Source: Prinia subflava (taxonomy: Eukaryota; Chordata; Aves; Passeriformes; Cisticolidae). Taken from it: a stretch of DNA of 64,000 bases. The stretch spans positions 10,075,759 through 10,139,758 of the forward strand of contig NC_086258.1 in the NCBI RefSeq assembly GCF_021018805.1, read 5' to 3'. The position numbers were made by a program, and so were the translations under genes. The notes under the pieces are model-generated. The model saw only the letters and a program-made list of their open reading frames with translations, did not search any database and was not told where the DNA came from. Within the stretch, counting starts at the first letter, position 1, and each line of letters starts with the position of its first letter. Below, piece after piece: positions 11,133 through 24,540 of the stretch.

Positions 11133-13473
11133 ATCTCTGCTCCTCTCTCACCACTCTCTAACACGAAGGCCTTGCTGAGGATGTCAAATCTAAAGCACAT
11201 GCCAGAATGTCACTACGGTGGACATAATATTGTCCCGTCTATCATAAGACAAGGTGTTTTCAGAATTCAAATAATTAGATGTATTTTTAGTAATGATACA
11301 CATATTTATTATGTTACCATTTTAAAGATCCTTGTAACCATTAACTGATTAACTGTGACAATATTTCGGTTGGGAAGGAAGTGAAAGCAGCCACATAATC
11401 TCTGTTTTCAGATAATACTTGCAGGATTATATGATACTTTCAATGTCTAGCATGGATTACCACTAATAAAGAAACAATGAACCATGTTATATGTGGAGCT
11501 CCTGAAAGCAGTTTGGGTGGCCTTTGGTAAGGGCAGCTGAGCTCAGGTTTTCATATTAGTGGAAGATGAAGGGAAATCCATAAACACCAGACTCTTGCTC
11601 ACTTTGTGTGCTACAGGTTTCCAAAAAATACCATTGAGCCTCTTGCCCTGCTAAGGTTAAGGAGCAGTTGAACATTTAGGAACACTGTCATGTTTCTCAT
11701 ATTTGGGACTACTGAATATAAAAATATGGGTATTTTAATGAACACAAATGTGAAATTATGCAGGAGTAGATGTATCTACAACTGGGCAACTGGTTTGTCT
11801 GTTCCGTTTTAATTATGCCATGGCTACATGAACACAGCAACAGTGGCCAGCTCCAAACTCCATTTCACAGCTGTTATCCTTTATGCAGTTACCAAAAGGT
11901 ATTTTAAAGAAACCAACCACCAAATTATTTTGTGGAACAAATAGAAATGATCTTTACCTGAAAGGTAAAAAATCCTATAAAAGTTCCAATTGCTGTTTTT
12001 GCTGTTCCTGAGCAGTTGGCACTCGAGTCTTTGTGGTTTAAATGACCAGAACAAAGTGATTGGCTTCACACCGGGGGCTCTGGGCAGTCCCACCAGAGGA
12101 CACTGCCTGGGAACGTGTCAGCCAAAAACATCACTTGGGGGTTGCCTCTTTTTGACCACATTGCTGGTCTGGAGCAGGGTCACTGCTATACTGGACTCCT
12201 ATAAAATCGTGGGAATATTTTTACCTGTGCTGGTTTAAGAGAACCTTTGTATATGAAACTGATAAATAGCCGCTAAATTAAGTGTTTTAACAAAGCAAAC
12301 ACCAACATAAACTGGTTTAAAATACTGAGCTTTCAAAAAGAAGGACCTGTAGAGATGTGACTTATGCATGGCTCTTGAATTTGTGCCTGAGGATTATTTC
12401 CTTGTGGCGTTCCCTGGAGAGAGTGTGAGAGACAGGGTGTGCCCATTGAAGACCTTTGGCTGGGGGAGAAAGCTTTCCGGGGAGGGAGGAGTGCCCGACA
12501 GGGGGAATTTGCAGCTGGAGCATCCCTAGATGTGAACAGGGGCAGAGAAAGGGGAAGCAGCGGAGGCAGGTGCAGGAGCTGGGACTGCAGTGGGAGCACC
12601 CCCAGCTCCGCCCGCCTTCCTGCGGCTCTGCCTCCCTCCCTCAGCTCAGAGCCCGTCCCGCGGCAGCGCCAGGCAGCTCCGGAGCCAGCAGCAGCATCTC
12701 TGCTCGGGCTGCTGCGTCCTCAGGAGTCCCACACTCTCACTTTCCCTGTCCTTCACTCGGATAAGAATGCAAGAAGTAGAAATCTTGCAAAAAATATCTG
12801 TGTGGATGCTATTCCTACTGAAATCACAGTTTTTGATGTAATGTAGGTCTTTAATACTTTTTCAGCTCCTTTTCCCGGTGTTATTCCAGTACTGAAAACA
12901 TTTGGTAAAGGAAATAGGAATAGGCAAAGGAAGCTGAAGCATTTGAGAAAGAATAAGAGAAGAACAAGAGAGAGGGACAGTCCTTTCCAAAGAGGGGGCA
13001 CTGCAGGCACTGGCACTGAGGGAGCCCCTGGGAAGGCAGCGAGCCCTGGGCTGGCCAGCAGCGTTTAGTGGGAGAGGGACGTGAGATGCAAGGGGGAAAC
13101 TCGTGATTTTGTGTTCAGCAGGTGCGAGGGGTTTGCCTCCCCCAGAGCAGTGCTGCTGGGATGGAGGGCTGCCGAGGATCCTGCGTGCTGCCAGAGTTCT
13201 AATGTCCTGTCACATACCCTGTGCAGACACACTGCCAGCCTCTGTCCTTGTGCACTCCTGGCACAGGCAGACTGTTTGCAGGGATCCAAGGAGAGGGAAG
13301 AAGGAATATTTTGCAGGCAGAGGCTGCTTCTCACGGCTAGGACGACTTTTCCAATATGTTACCAGTAAAAACATCTTTCCCAATTCCAGCATTGATGAAT
13401 TTGTGAATATGCTTTTGCGTTTTTAAACACTGCAGGTCTTTAAATGCTACCCTGTTATATTAAACTATTTCAG

Positions 13474-13761
13474 GTTTGGTTTCAAAATGCTCGAGCCAAA
13501 TTCAGACGGAACCTCTTACGTCAAGAAAACACAGGGGTGGATAAGACTTCAGACTCAACACTCCAAGCAGGGACCCCATCAGGTCCTGCCTCAGAAATAT
13601 CCAATGCCTCCATGAGTCCATCCAGCACTCCCACTACTTTAACAGACTTGACTAATCCCACTATGCCAACTGTGACGTCGGTCTTGACATCAGTGCCCGG
13701 AAGTCTTGAGGTTCATGAATCTCGAAGTCCTTCACAGACAACCCTTACAAATCTTTTCTGA
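13474..13761 (+). CDS. LHX2: LHX2 exon 5: end of the homeodomain and C-terminal tail
   Basis: The exon follows the acceptor TATTTCAG and begins with VWFQNARAKFRRNL, residues 47-60 of the homeodomain. These include the DNA-contacting Trp48, Phe49, Asn51 and Arg53 of recognition helix 3. The rest of its 95 codons is a Ser/Thr/Pro-rich tail that ends SPSQTTLTNLF before TGA. The tail separates LHX2 from its closest relative LHX9: the SGPASEISNASMSPSSTPTT block and the SVLTSVPGSLE stretch are LHX2-type. Reading frame and splice phase join exactly to exon 4. No frameshift or early stop is present, so the gene looks functional. Confidence 0.97.
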   Translation, partial: VWFQNARAKFRRNLLRQENTGVDKTSDSTLQAGTPSGPASEISNASMSPSSTPTTLTDLTNPTMPTVTSVLTSVPGSLEVHESRSPSQTTLTNLF

Positions 13762-14280
13762 TGACTCTTTCTTAATAATTTCTTTAAAAAAGAAATTATA
13801 CTTAGCTGAAATTCCAAGTGTATTTTAATAGAGGCTTTGAGCAACTGACTAACCACAATTAGGATCTCTCCTAAAAAACAGAAGGAAATGTAGTGTTCTG
13901 GTATTACGGAGTATGGACTGAAGAATAACTTGGAAGATCTATTGCAACACAACATTTGTGTAACTGTACAGTTTTGTGGACTGAGCAAGGGAAACAGCAA
14001 TTAATTTAAGTTGGCTAAAGCTTCTGTATTTTCAAAGACTGCCATGTGCCTTATATACTGTTTTATCTACATTCTTTGGATTCCATGTCCACTTCTCTCT
14101 TTTTCTCTCTGTATATTTATGACCAGGGCAAAAATGTTAAAGAGTTTGTTACTTTGAATAGTCCTAAGCCTTTCATTGGTTGCTTTGTTGTTTTAGAATT
14201 TTAAGGTCGAAGTCTGTTCGAATACCAGAATTTGTAAAATCTAACCAGTAATAAAACCACTTATGGAAACTACTTGGTAA
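13762..14280 (+). other. LHX2: LHX2 3' UTR (proximal end)
   Basis: AT-rich sequence directly follows the stop codon and runs to the first good poly(A) signal. It looks well kept, with several U-rich and AU-rich patches suited to post-transcriptional control. The end is inferred from the AATAAA at 14250. Confidence 0.65.
14250..14255 (+). terminator. LHX2: LHX2 poly(A) signal, proximal
   Basis: A canonical AATAAA lies 489 bp after the stop codon, with a TGG/GT-containing segment about 20-30 bp downstream. This spacing fits a short LHX2 3' UTR. Confidence 0.55.
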
Positions 14281-17200
14281 TGGCTGCAGTTACGTTTAAC
14301 ATTAGTGTCACAATCGAGGTAGGCTGACTGGATCTAAAAGGGTTAGAAAAATGCACTTCAAACACAGTGTCTGCCTAGGAAAAACCCTAAATAGGATGTA
14401 CACACTCCTCTGGTTCCCAAAGTATATATGGGTGAGAAATCCAGCTTGAACAACAGTCTAGGTATCTTCACTGTAGAGAAACAATGTTAGTTGCAGGTAG
14501 AATTTATCAGATAATGTTAAAACTCAAAGAGAAGAACTACGTTTCCTTTTGCTGTGTGAAGGAAAGCTGACTTTGGCCGGGTTTGGTGTGAATCTTGCTT
14601 TTGTGCAAGGTGTGGCTTGTCCCGTGTCCCCAGGAGCCAGCAGGGTCCCACCCCTGTGTGACCACAGCCCGTCCCTCACGGAGGGGGGCACTGGGGAAGG
14701 TTTGCCCTAGGAAAAAGGCAGAAGAATTTCAGGTTGTTTTACAACACTGGTGGGCAAAGTTGAGGCCAAATCATGTTTTATGAAGACACAGCCTTGCATT
14801 TTTTGTAATGCTTTGAAGGAATAAAAAGCCAAGGAAGAATATATTATTGACACTAATTTAATGATTATGGACCTTTCAATACAATTGAATTCCTTCTCCC
14901 CAAAAATCTCTGCAGAATAGAACTCATATTTTGAGGTTTTTACCTATTGTTTTAAAGTTGCTTTTCTGTAATAAAAGAAATACCTCAGCCAAGTTTCAAT
15001 ATGTATATGAAGGAGTCCACACTGTTCTGTTTGCCCAGTAGGTTTCGAGGTTTGGGGTGACACATAAGGTGCAGATGGTTGTTCCTTTTCAAACCTGTTC
15101 CGATCAGTTCTTTCAGTCAGATGTTGGGTTGTACTGGCCTGCTCTCCAAAACTAACCCCTCGTTCCCATTGGATCAGAATTACTAAAAGATTACTGCAAA
15201 TAAACAGCAAGACAGATGCCAAGATTCGTGTTCTTTGCCCTTCTCAGGGCATTGAAAATGATTTTATGGGTTGGACTCTTTCCTTACAGTGTTTTGGTTT
15301 TAAAAGTGCTACATCTATTCAGCTTCCTGAGCTGCAAATTCACTATTCTTGTGCAAGCCAAATTCCTATCGAGATCAGGAGGAGATTTCAGAGCATGAGG
15401 ACTATGGGATAGAAAAGCTGACATAATTAGGTCATTTATTAACCTTTTTTACACTTCAGCTTAAAAAACCCCACGGATGAGCTATGGGTAAATCAAGAGA
15501 GGCCTCAAAGATGGGAACCGGCTGAGCTCTGTGAGAGGGATTGGGGTCTGGTCACCAAACCCAGGGGTGGCAGGGTCCTTTATGCACAGAGAGGAGACAT
15601 TAAAAAAGATCATTTGTGTTGAATTTATAAATGTTACAGGTTTATGCAGGACATTTTTCCTCATAATCCAAATGTCTAACAAGGATGTTGTGCTGGTTGG
15701 TGGACTGTAACAGATACATATTTGCCTTTCAAAGCTGTTCTGACACAGAGATTCTGCTGTTTGTAACTTTTTGTTCATTGTCAATCACCTTGAAGATTTT
15801 ATTGGGTTTTTTTTACATGCTAAGCTGGATCTTTTCTGGATTTAAAAGGCATTTTTTGTCCATTGTTAAATGGTTACAGCCCATAATTAAAACCCTGTGT
15901 ATTAACCTGTGAACCGTTGAAAAATTCTGAATCCTGAAATCTGAAGTGTTACTGCAAATGTAGCGGAGAACAATTGCAATGGTTCTTTAAAACTGTACTG
16001 CTGTTATTTGTGATCTTGTATCTTAACTACCTGAATCCATGTGGATGGAAATACCTTTCAAATCAATTCTCAATATTGCCTTTTCTAACACCTGACCTTC
16101 ATGGAGGGGAATACTCTCATGCTAAGCTTATCTGAAACCTATACGAGACAATTAGAGAAATTGTCTGGTTTAATCAAATCAGGGATTTTGCATATAAATA
16201 AGAGACAATATTCTATGTAGGGTCTTTATGTAGGTGCATTAGGATTCACTCTGGCTCCGATGACCTATGTTGTCCCCATGACTGTTTCAATCCTGTGGTA
16301 TTGTTTGGTTGTTTAGAGCTTGTTGGTTTTGAATGCTGTACATTTTTTTACTACTGCAATCCTAATGTTTCTTCACATTCTTGTACAGTTCCACATTTGA
16401 TGTATTAGTCTGAAATTCTGTTAAAAACATGAACAAAAATGGAAATGATATTTCTTTGGAAGTGTATTTTTACTGTATATCTAATTTGAACTAGTTGAAC
16501 ATACTTCTTTACATTTTGCATGATAGGTGTGTAGTTCATTTTTTAAATATGAAAGAGACTTAATAGTAACTAGAACAAGAATATAATGAAATTATACAAA
16601 TATGGAAATACATACAATGATTTGCTACTTTTTGACTCAAGAAGCTTTTTGAAATACATTTTACCTAGTTTATTTAAGATAATGCAGATATTCTGTCTCT
16701 GAGTTCATACATAATATGGAATATGAGGGGATTATGTACTAGAAAAACTTTCAGGTCACCTTGGTACTCACCAGCACACTGGATTATTCTTGTCAAACAG
16801 AGAAAGGACAATGTATTTTAAGAATGCTGAATATATTTTGATCTACACCAGAGAGGGATGGAATTGCTGCAAGTGATATGTAATCACAGCTTAAAATTTA
16901 TTGACTCTATTAATGGCTACATTTCATAAAACTTATTTTTTATTCAAATTATCCAAGTTTGGGAAGACAAGACCAAGGATCATTATACTAATGAAGAAGC
17001 TGAACGTGTGCCCTGGAAGCAAAAGTCAATTTATCAAATATACTATGGATGCAGAAGGGGCCTCCAAGATATTTTGGTTTTCAAACTGTCTTTTCCTCCT
17101 GGCTGTTTGAAAACCCCACATAATTAGGCTGCTTTCCTATCAGAATTTGCTATTTTTTTTGTCTTTTGGAAGGAGGCTTAGGCACCTGTAAGAGCAATCT

Positions 17201-17600
17201 TCATCTAAAGGAAAAGGAGAAAAAGACACGAATCAAAACAAGAATCAGGCTTTGGACTTAGCTGTGGTGGTGGCAAAGATGCCCAGGGGACTGAAAGAAG
17301 TTGTGTGTACAAGCTTATGGTCTTCAGGGACTTAATGATGCTGGGAAGGAGGGATTTTAATTGAAAGTAGGTGACTTATGATTTTATTTTGCTTCTAACC
17401 TCAGCAAGCCAGAGCTAATTACATCCATTGCAGTTTTTAAAATGCAATTTGACATAATTTACTGTTAGGAAGGGTCATAACACCAGTGTGAAGAGGGAAG
17501 CCCAGAGTTTGGAAGGAAGACTTTTTCTGCTTTTCTCTGCTTGCCATGTCTTTAACCCTGATTCTCCAGCCTAACCAGGGGCTGCTGGCAGCAGCTGAGC
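14281..17600 (+). other. AT-rich LHX2 3' flank, no gene seen
   Basis: Long AT-rich sequence with no recognisable repeat or exon. AU-rich segments at 15.8-16.9 kb resemble 3' UTR sequence and could belong to a long LHX2 isoform, but this cannot be decided from sequence alone. Confidence 0.5.
14820..14825 (+). terminator. LHX2: Candidate distal poly(A) signal
   Basis: A second canonical AATAAA lies about 1.06 kb after the stop codon in AT-rich DNA. It would give a longer 3' UTR isoform. No strong GU-rich element was seen just downstream, so it ranks below the proximal site. Confidence 0.35.
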
Positions 17601-17656
17601 TGATGTCACCGGTGCCTCTGTCCCCTGCTCCCTCCTGGCACGGGCAGAGCTTCTGT

Positions 17657-17675
17657 GCCCCCCCCTGGTGGCACT
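17657..17675 (-). promoter_or_regulatory. CTCF-like motif
   Basis: Read on the minus strand the core is GTGCCACCAGGGGG, one base from the CTCF core consensus CCASYAGRKGGC. It lies in a short GC-rich patch (17560-17880) between AT-rich blocks downstream of LHX2. Confidence 0.4.
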
Positions 17676-17999
17676 GCCACCCCTCCATCACCTCAGCACC
17701 CGCGTGGAGTTCTCCTGCCCCCACAGGGATTGCCCCTCCTGGGTAAGGAGCCCTTACACCGTCCCTGGAGCAGGTAACCTGTGCATGCTGCAGGCAGCTG
17801 TAAACGGAGGGGCTGTGCCTCTCTGGGGTCCCTGGCACCTGCCTGGCACAGGCTGCAGGTGAACCTGGGCTGCGGGGAGCACACCCCAAACAAACCCTGC
17901 CAGCACCAGCCTGTCCACATCCAGGACACAGAGCCCAGCCCCAGAGTTATTCCCACTGAAACAGCAAATACTGACAGGCCTGATAGACAGAAATTGATA

Positions 18000-18260
18000 T
18001 TACTGCCATTTCTGCTGCAATTGTGCTCTCCCCCAGCCTTTCAGACTCATTAAACAAGTGCTCCGTAGCACCATTCCACCAGGGAAAATCAGAGCTGAGC
18101 CCGATCAGGGCCATGAGTGGCATTTATCAATTTGACAATTCCTTTTCTCAAGGACTGGGTAAAAAGGTACACGGGGCATTTAATGGATTTCTGCTCAGAT
18201 TAGTATGATATTAGCAGCTCTTTCTGGCCTAATAACTGGATTTTTGTAGCAGCTAAGGCC
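18000..18260. promoter_or_regulatory. Possible conserved enhancer block
   Basis: Balanced, non-repetitive sequence contains several transcription-factor-like cores close together: ACTCATTAAAC, TTTGACAATTCC (SOX-like ACAAT) and CATTTAATGG. Such blocks are common around LHX2. Conservation could not be tested, so this is a visual judgement. Confidence 0.3.
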
Positions 18261-21200
18261 AGTAAATATTTTGGGAGTTTAAATTTGAGCAAAACACAGT
18301 ACTTAAAATACACAACCTGCTGTCAGTAAATTCAGACCTTGCAATATCATTTATTGTACTAATGCATAACACTGTGCAAATTATTATTTCTGGAGAAAAC
18401 CACTTCTATGTGAGTTCTTCTTTGCCCTGTAAAAGGCATGCCTCTGCACATATATTTACACAGCTTGTTTACATGCCACTTTATCAATTTATTACATTGT
18501 AAAATTCAGCACTTAACAGGAAGTTACACTTTTGCAACAACATCAAGAAAAAAGGAAATAATTAAGCGTTTTGTTAAGGAAAGAAATCTGTTCTTTCCCC
18601 TGCATAGTTTAGTCCATTAACTATGAGAGAGAAAAAAGCAGCCAAAACCAGAGGGACACAAATATTTGGGAAGCATGACTTCACTCTGTGGTGACTGTTT
18701 TAGCTGATAAATCTCAGTGGTGCCTCTCTCAGTGCATCCCCACAATGGCTCTGCAGCACTGCAAGCATAACCAGCCACGGGTTTTTCTTGCAGTGACACA
18801 AAACTCCCGAGGCTGTTATCTGTCCGTGGCACAGTAATCACTGTGGGTGTAATGTTCCTTGGTTACTGCTCAAAAGCAGTGAGGAGATCCTCAGGCTTTG
18901 GTAATTCAGTGTTCCTAGAACAGGGTATTGATTTTCCATGGGCATGGGGGTCTGATAAAGGGTATCAGTGATGAGCAGCTCTAATCCATGGACTGTTTGT
19001 GTTGGCTGAAGCCTGTAGCAGACAGCAGAGATGAGTCCTTCCCTAAACAGATCCCAGATTCTCCCAGTGGCTCTCCAGGCACAGATCTTACAGCTCTCCT
19101 TGATGACTGAAGGAAGGAACGAGTCCAAGAGACATATTCATGTTCTTATCAGAGTGCACAGGTTCCAAGGACTCTTTTCTGATTTCAACCTCCAGCCTAC
19201 AGAAACTGCATTTTCACCATTTCTTTTGCCTTCCTACAAAATTTCCTTGTGTTTCATCAGTCCTTTTTGCTGTCCTTCCTCTGGACATGAAGACTAACAA
19301 AAGAGATACTCTATAATATGGCTTTGCAGGCTGTGATTGAGCAAGAAGCTAATGCCAAGGCTCACCCAGGTCTGGGCAGAGATTCTGGGAATGTGGGGAA
19401 GAGCAGTTTCTGAGAGCTGGGCTGTCACCCACAGACAGATAAGAGGCTAAAGAGACATCATTGCTTGGACTGAGCCTCTCAAGATGTCTCATCTCTTGAA
19501 CCCACACCTTCTGAGAATATGTTAATGGTCCTATGAAACATTTTGAGGCAGAAGAACATTTTCTTTACCATTGCTTTTACGATTATCCCAGACAGGCAGT
19601 TTCAGCTCTCTCCCACTGGAGCAGAGGCTGTGTCTGGTGGATTTAACCCTGCTGACCACGGACTAGCCTTTGTTAGTTCACACACACAAATCCCTTAGAA
19701 GTAGCTCAAAAGCTTTTATATCCACTTTTGTTCCTGTATGATCTGACCTGAGGAGCTGGCAGACAAGTGTGATCTCCATGGACTGGAGAGAGGAGAGGTT
19801 TCATAGCCACAGCTTGTGCTTCTCTTTGAAAGGAGGCTCTTCCCCCAGCACTGTGCTCACCTTCACCTGCCAGGGCTTGCAGGAGAGTCCTTGGGATGGG
19901 CCCTGCCAGCTGCTGATGCATTTTGGAGCTGCTGTTATGCCTGGAAAAACCAGCCATGGGTGTTCCGACCACCTTGTGCAGTCACCTCTGGGTAGTGCAG
20001 CCCAGACTTTCTCCATTTCACCCCGCTGGTGCTGACTCCTCTCCCAGCACGCTGAGTGACAGCAGGAGTCACACCACAGCCAGTGTCACTCATGCCACAG
20101 AAATAAGCCCAACCACCCATGCTCTGAGAGGCTTCTTAACATAACGAGGACCATTTGTGGTCTTCATTTCTCTGTATGTCTTTTCCAGTTCTGCCCCTAT
20201 TGTGCGTATGGAATTCAGGAATCCACGCTAGATTAATCTAAAAGCTGTACAATGCTATTTTCTCTTATTCTTTACTCTTCAGCTCCCTGAGTGCAGACAG
20301 TTCCTACTCATGTTTTGTGTCCATGCTCTCTTTTTCTACCACACTGTTTTATCCCAGAGATTATAGATTGTGCACACCAACACTCACTGGCACTGACAGG
20401 ATTCTCCCGAGTCCCTTCTGGTATTCCAGCACAAAACAGGAGTTTCAGAGAAGACATTGGCAGCTATTTGTAGAACTACTTTCTCCTCACAGAACAGCTC
20501 CAGCTCCTGGGGATCTGTGTTGGGAGCACAGGGTGTGTTGTGCTTACACACACACAGGTACCATCATTATCAGCTGCCTTGGAACAGACCAAAAGCTGGG
20601 CTGCTTTTACAACATCTGCATTAAAATGTAATCCATTTTAATTCTAGAATCATACTGGAGCTGATGCCAGGCTTTAGAGGGAAGAATGTGTTTCTGGCAG
20701 GACTCCAGGTATTTCTGTTCTTTCTTGTTCTGCCTGTTGGCTGGAGCAGAGGCCAGGGCAGCACTCCTGCCTCCTGCCTCCACCGCAGCCGCTCTGTGGC
20801 CAGCACAGGGAGGCTGGCCAGGGGTTACTCACTGTTATTCTGAGAAAGTGCTTTGAAGTCCTGGAGTGAACAGTGCCAAAGTGAGGCAAAAGGCAAAGTG
20901 GAAGTCATGACAGTTCCCATGGGAGGCCATGAGAAAATGGCACTGCAGCAGATGAGTGTGACCATAGGAGTGCACCTCCAGGCTCACCCTGAGTGCTGAC
21001 TGCTCCTGACCCGGCCCTGCTGACGACAGGAGCGCCTGGCTCACGTTACTTTGGAGAACAGAAACCAGAAACTGTTGCACCTCCCTTGAGGGATTTGCAA
21101 GATGTGTGAGAAGGCACAAATCAATCCCACACAACAGACTCAGAGGAGTTCAGATTGAAAGGTACCAAAGGGGATCTCTGTTTTCCAGGAAGGAGGCACT

Positions 21201-22282
21201 AGGTTATAAGGATGCTACCTGGAGATGGGAATGCAGGGACCTGTGGTGCAGGGTTGTGAGAAACTGAACACAGCCTGAGAGCATGAACAGTCTGTCCTCT
21301 CCCTGCCCTGAGAGATGGGTAAAGTCCAAGGAGCTTTCCAGGTGAAAGGAAGACCCATTTCTGTACAAAACCCACTGTGCAGTGTTTGGGAAGAACAGTG
21401 AGCCTGGAGGTCAGGGCTGCAGCATTCCCGGGTGAAGGAGAAGTCAGCCACTGTGTTGGAGCTGATGCCACCTCTGGCCTCCAGGAAGGTTTTTGGTTTG
21501 AGGAACGATTTCAGAGTCCTGCTGCACAGGTCAGGGAGAACACTGGCTCTGGTGTGTGTAACAATCCCTGGCCATCCCACCCTCCCCTGGCTGCTCTGGG
21601 GAGGGAAGAGCTGTGGGAGTGTCAGAGGGCTGTGTGCTCTCTCACACTGCCAAGTGCTCTGTCAGAAGCTATTGCACATGCTGCCTTTGTACCCCAAACT
21701 GCTCTTTGCTGCTGTAAGCCGGCTCTCTTCATTAAATGTATTTACTTAGCAGCAGATCTGTTGTTACATATGAATAATTGACAAGGAAAATGTCACTTAC
21801 TGCATGGGTGCCGCACGATTCTGGCTGCTGAGTTTCCAACACTACAAAGCCTGGAACAGGAAGCTCTAAACCCAATTTCTCCTTTTACAGAGTTTAATTT
21901 TGGGTATGTTTCTTATCTTGGTACTTTACCAAACTGTTGAAAGTGACAAAACCAGATGTCATAAAATGCAGGGAAAATGCAGCTGGACTGGATCTCGAGT
22001 ATTAACAAAGCCAATTCCCTTGACAGACACTAATCTTATACCTTCAAACCCAGGAAAGATTCAGTTAAACTCACAATTGTTTTATAGTCTCTGTAGAACC
22101 ATAGCAGCTTAGGGATCCTTTGTTATTCCTCCATAAAGAGGAAAGTTATAGTGAAAGTGCCCTTCTTAAGTTGGGTGTTTTTAAATACTAACGTTTATTG
22201 CTCTGCAGTTTCTCTTTATGTGTGCACAGAGAACAAGAACACACCTCACTGCACGGGCCTATTTTTAGAAACAATAAAAGAG

Positions 22283-22370
22283 CCGTGTGTTAATAAGTGG
22301 TTACTCTTTTGCCATTTGCATGGCTGATCACTGTTAATGATCCAGCTAACGGATTCATTAGGGAGGCTGC
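22283..22370. promoter_or_regulatory. POU octamer with nearby homeodomain cores
   Basis: A perfect octamer ATTTGCAT sits at 22314-22321. TTAATAAG lies just upstream, and GTTAATGATC and GATTCATTAG lie just downstream. POU plus homeodomain clusters fit neural enhancers near LHX2. The functional reading is inference. Confidence 0.35.
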
Positions 22371-23739
22371 AAGGCTTGGGCTCTGCAGGATGGGACTGGC
22401 AGTGCTCGGGAATGCAGCCGTGTCACCTGCAGAGCTGTCACCTCTTGGGAAAGAGGTGGGGGACACACACACCCCACTCTGGGTCCTGTGTGCCAAACCT
22501 GTCCCTCCCCACCGTTCCATTAATTTCCAAAAATGGGCTGATGGGGCCCAGCTGCAGCAATTTCTTTGGATTAACACTAAATCTCCAGACTCTCCTGCTA
22601 CTGAGCACAGTCTTTCCAGAGCTCCTGCTTTGGGCTCGCAGTCCTCTACACAGAGGCACAGCACCAGGGAGCAAGCTGGTGTTCAGACCTCCCAACAGTT
22701 CCTAGGAACGTTTAGAATATAGGAAGAACAAGGGGTAAATACCTAAATAACACCTGCTTTGTTCTCTTTGCTGCTTTTGGGCGCAGATCAAGACTAAAAG
22801 CAGTAGTGTGCAGCACATATTGTGGGGTTGATCGGGTGACCCCTGATCAGCTCTGTGGAGCAGCCAGGCCACGTTACCAGGTGGTGCTGCCCCAGCAGCC
22901 CTGACCCACAGCCCCCAGCCCCAGGCACGGTGGGACCCCCAGCAGGCAGCTGGAGCTGGCTGGGGAACCCCAGCATCATCTCGCAACTGCCCTGTTGTAC
23001 AAAATAGCTCTTAAAAAAGCAGCTTTGCCTGTGCTTTCCACAAGACCATCTCGTCTGTTTTAAGGGGCCGTGAATGAAAAATGAGTTTTTGTGTTCTTGG
23101 CATGACATCTGGATTGTCAAAGCCTTGCATTGTGGACCCCGAGTAGAGGTCTGAATTCTGACATGAAAGGATTACCAACAGGTCGCTTGTGCTGCTGCAG
23201 AGCTCCACCACACATCCGTGTGTAGGAAACACAACACTCTTCTTGCAAGCTGAGCTCTGTGCATCTCACAGGACATTAATGCAAAAGTGGGAGAAATCCA
23301 ATCTTAATCTTCTAGAGAGTGAAACACTGATACAACATGTCATGCCCTGTCATCACCTGTTGCTAAGGGTTGAGATATTCCCAGTGTCAGGAGGAGACTG
23401 TGAATGAGGAGTGCATTTTGATGAGTGCTGAGGAGGGGAGACTCTCAGGAACCGTTAGAAATTCTGCTGTTTTATAGAGTGTAAAATATACCTGACCTGA
23501 GGCAGCAGATCAGCAGGGGCAGCCTGAGGTGCATGCTCTGAAAACATCTCCTTTTGAGCTACTGACACATTTAGCAGCTGCCAGTCAAGGAGGCAAGCTG
23601 ATCCTCTCTTAAGCAGACCTCCTCACAACCTATTGTTGCAAAGGCCTAAAATGTGGCTCCTTCTCCAGCATTCCCTTGGCCTAGATCGAGCATCTCTTCG
23701 AGCTTCGTATCCTCCTTACATCCCTCTTTTCATCTTTTG

Positions 23740-24110
23740 TGTGCCGCTGTCTCGCTCCACCTGCCGCCTCCCCAGTGCCACCTGCTTGCCTCTGTGCCTC
23801 GGGCTCCTTTGTTCGCTGCCTGCTCCCCGCGGAAGGCGGCACCGGGGGGGCTTTGTCCAGGCTGCTCCCCCAGGGCTTTTCTCACTCGCTCGTTATTGCA
23901 GCCACCGCGGCCTCGCCTTGCGTCAGCGGGGCACGGCCCCGCTCCCCCGGCACAGACAAAGCCGGCAGCGGAGGGGCCGGCAGGGAAGGAGCCCCACAGG
24001 CAGGGTGCCAGCACAGCGGGCACAGACACACACACGGGCTCTCGCCGGGCTCCAGGGACAGGCAAGGCCAGCGGGTCGGCGCAGCGCGGGCCTGGAAGCT
24101 GCGGCAGCTC
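23740..24110. promoter_or_regulatory. GC-rich patch with moderate CpG
   Basis: CpG and CCGC content rises clearly over the flanks, with TGCGTCAGCG near 23919 and several GCCGG clusters. Long overlapping frames exist in both directions, as usual for GC-rich DNA, and none shows a domain. It may be a weak CpG island or enhancer. Confidence 0.35.
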
Positions 24111-24540
24111 TCTACACATACACAGGGAAACATATGGCAAAGCCAAGGAGTCACAACATCGGTGTTTTCATAACCAAACACCCATCTTGCCATTAAATTC
24201 TACTGGCGGCTCCGTTGTCAGCCGTGAGAGCGGGGCTGAAGTGCTCCTTGCACCTGCATTTGGCTGAGTGTCCTTGGGTTGTGAAGGCTTCTGTGCCCTG
24301 TGTGCTCGGGCCCCTGGCCCAGGTGGCCCCCACGGAGAGAGACACAGAGTCCTGCTGGCACCGCCCCGTGCAGCTCAGTAGAATTTACATCAGTAGGGGT
24401 CCTTTACTGTTGTTGGTAATAGTAGCAACCTCACACACTGTTTTCTGTGCTGTGTGGGAAACAGGGAGTGCACTCCTAGGATTTTATACCAAAGATTGCG
24501 AATTACAGTTCCCAAGTGCATCCGACTGCAGTTCAAACTA

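Larger units (their letters stand above)
7099..13473 (+). other. LHX2: LHX2 intron 4
   Basis: A 6.4-kb phase-0 intron with donor GTAAGA and acceptor TATTTCAG. It interrupts the homeodomain within helix 3. It holds an antisense Lys/Glu-rich frame (8435-8848), a 20-bp minisatellite (10421-11132) and a small GC-rich patch near 12540-12720. The stretches 7110-8400, 8860-10400 and 11140-12400 show no gene or repeat I can name. Confidence 0.9.
17881..23739. other. Intergenic, enhancer-like patches, no gene seen
   Basis: No recognisable exon or mobile element. Two sub-blocks stand out as possible conserved regulatory DNA and are listed separately. Short frames are scattered and carry no domain signature. 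Confidence 0.5.

Noticed and set aside
10231..11348. Long frames of about 200-307 codons on both strands over the 20-bp array
   Set aside because: The repeat unit is nearly stop-free in all phases; the frames are periodic and carry no domain.
13474..13761. Assignment to LHX9 instead of LHX2
   Set aside because: The homeodomain and the TTLTNLF end are shared, but the tail between them is of LHX2 type.
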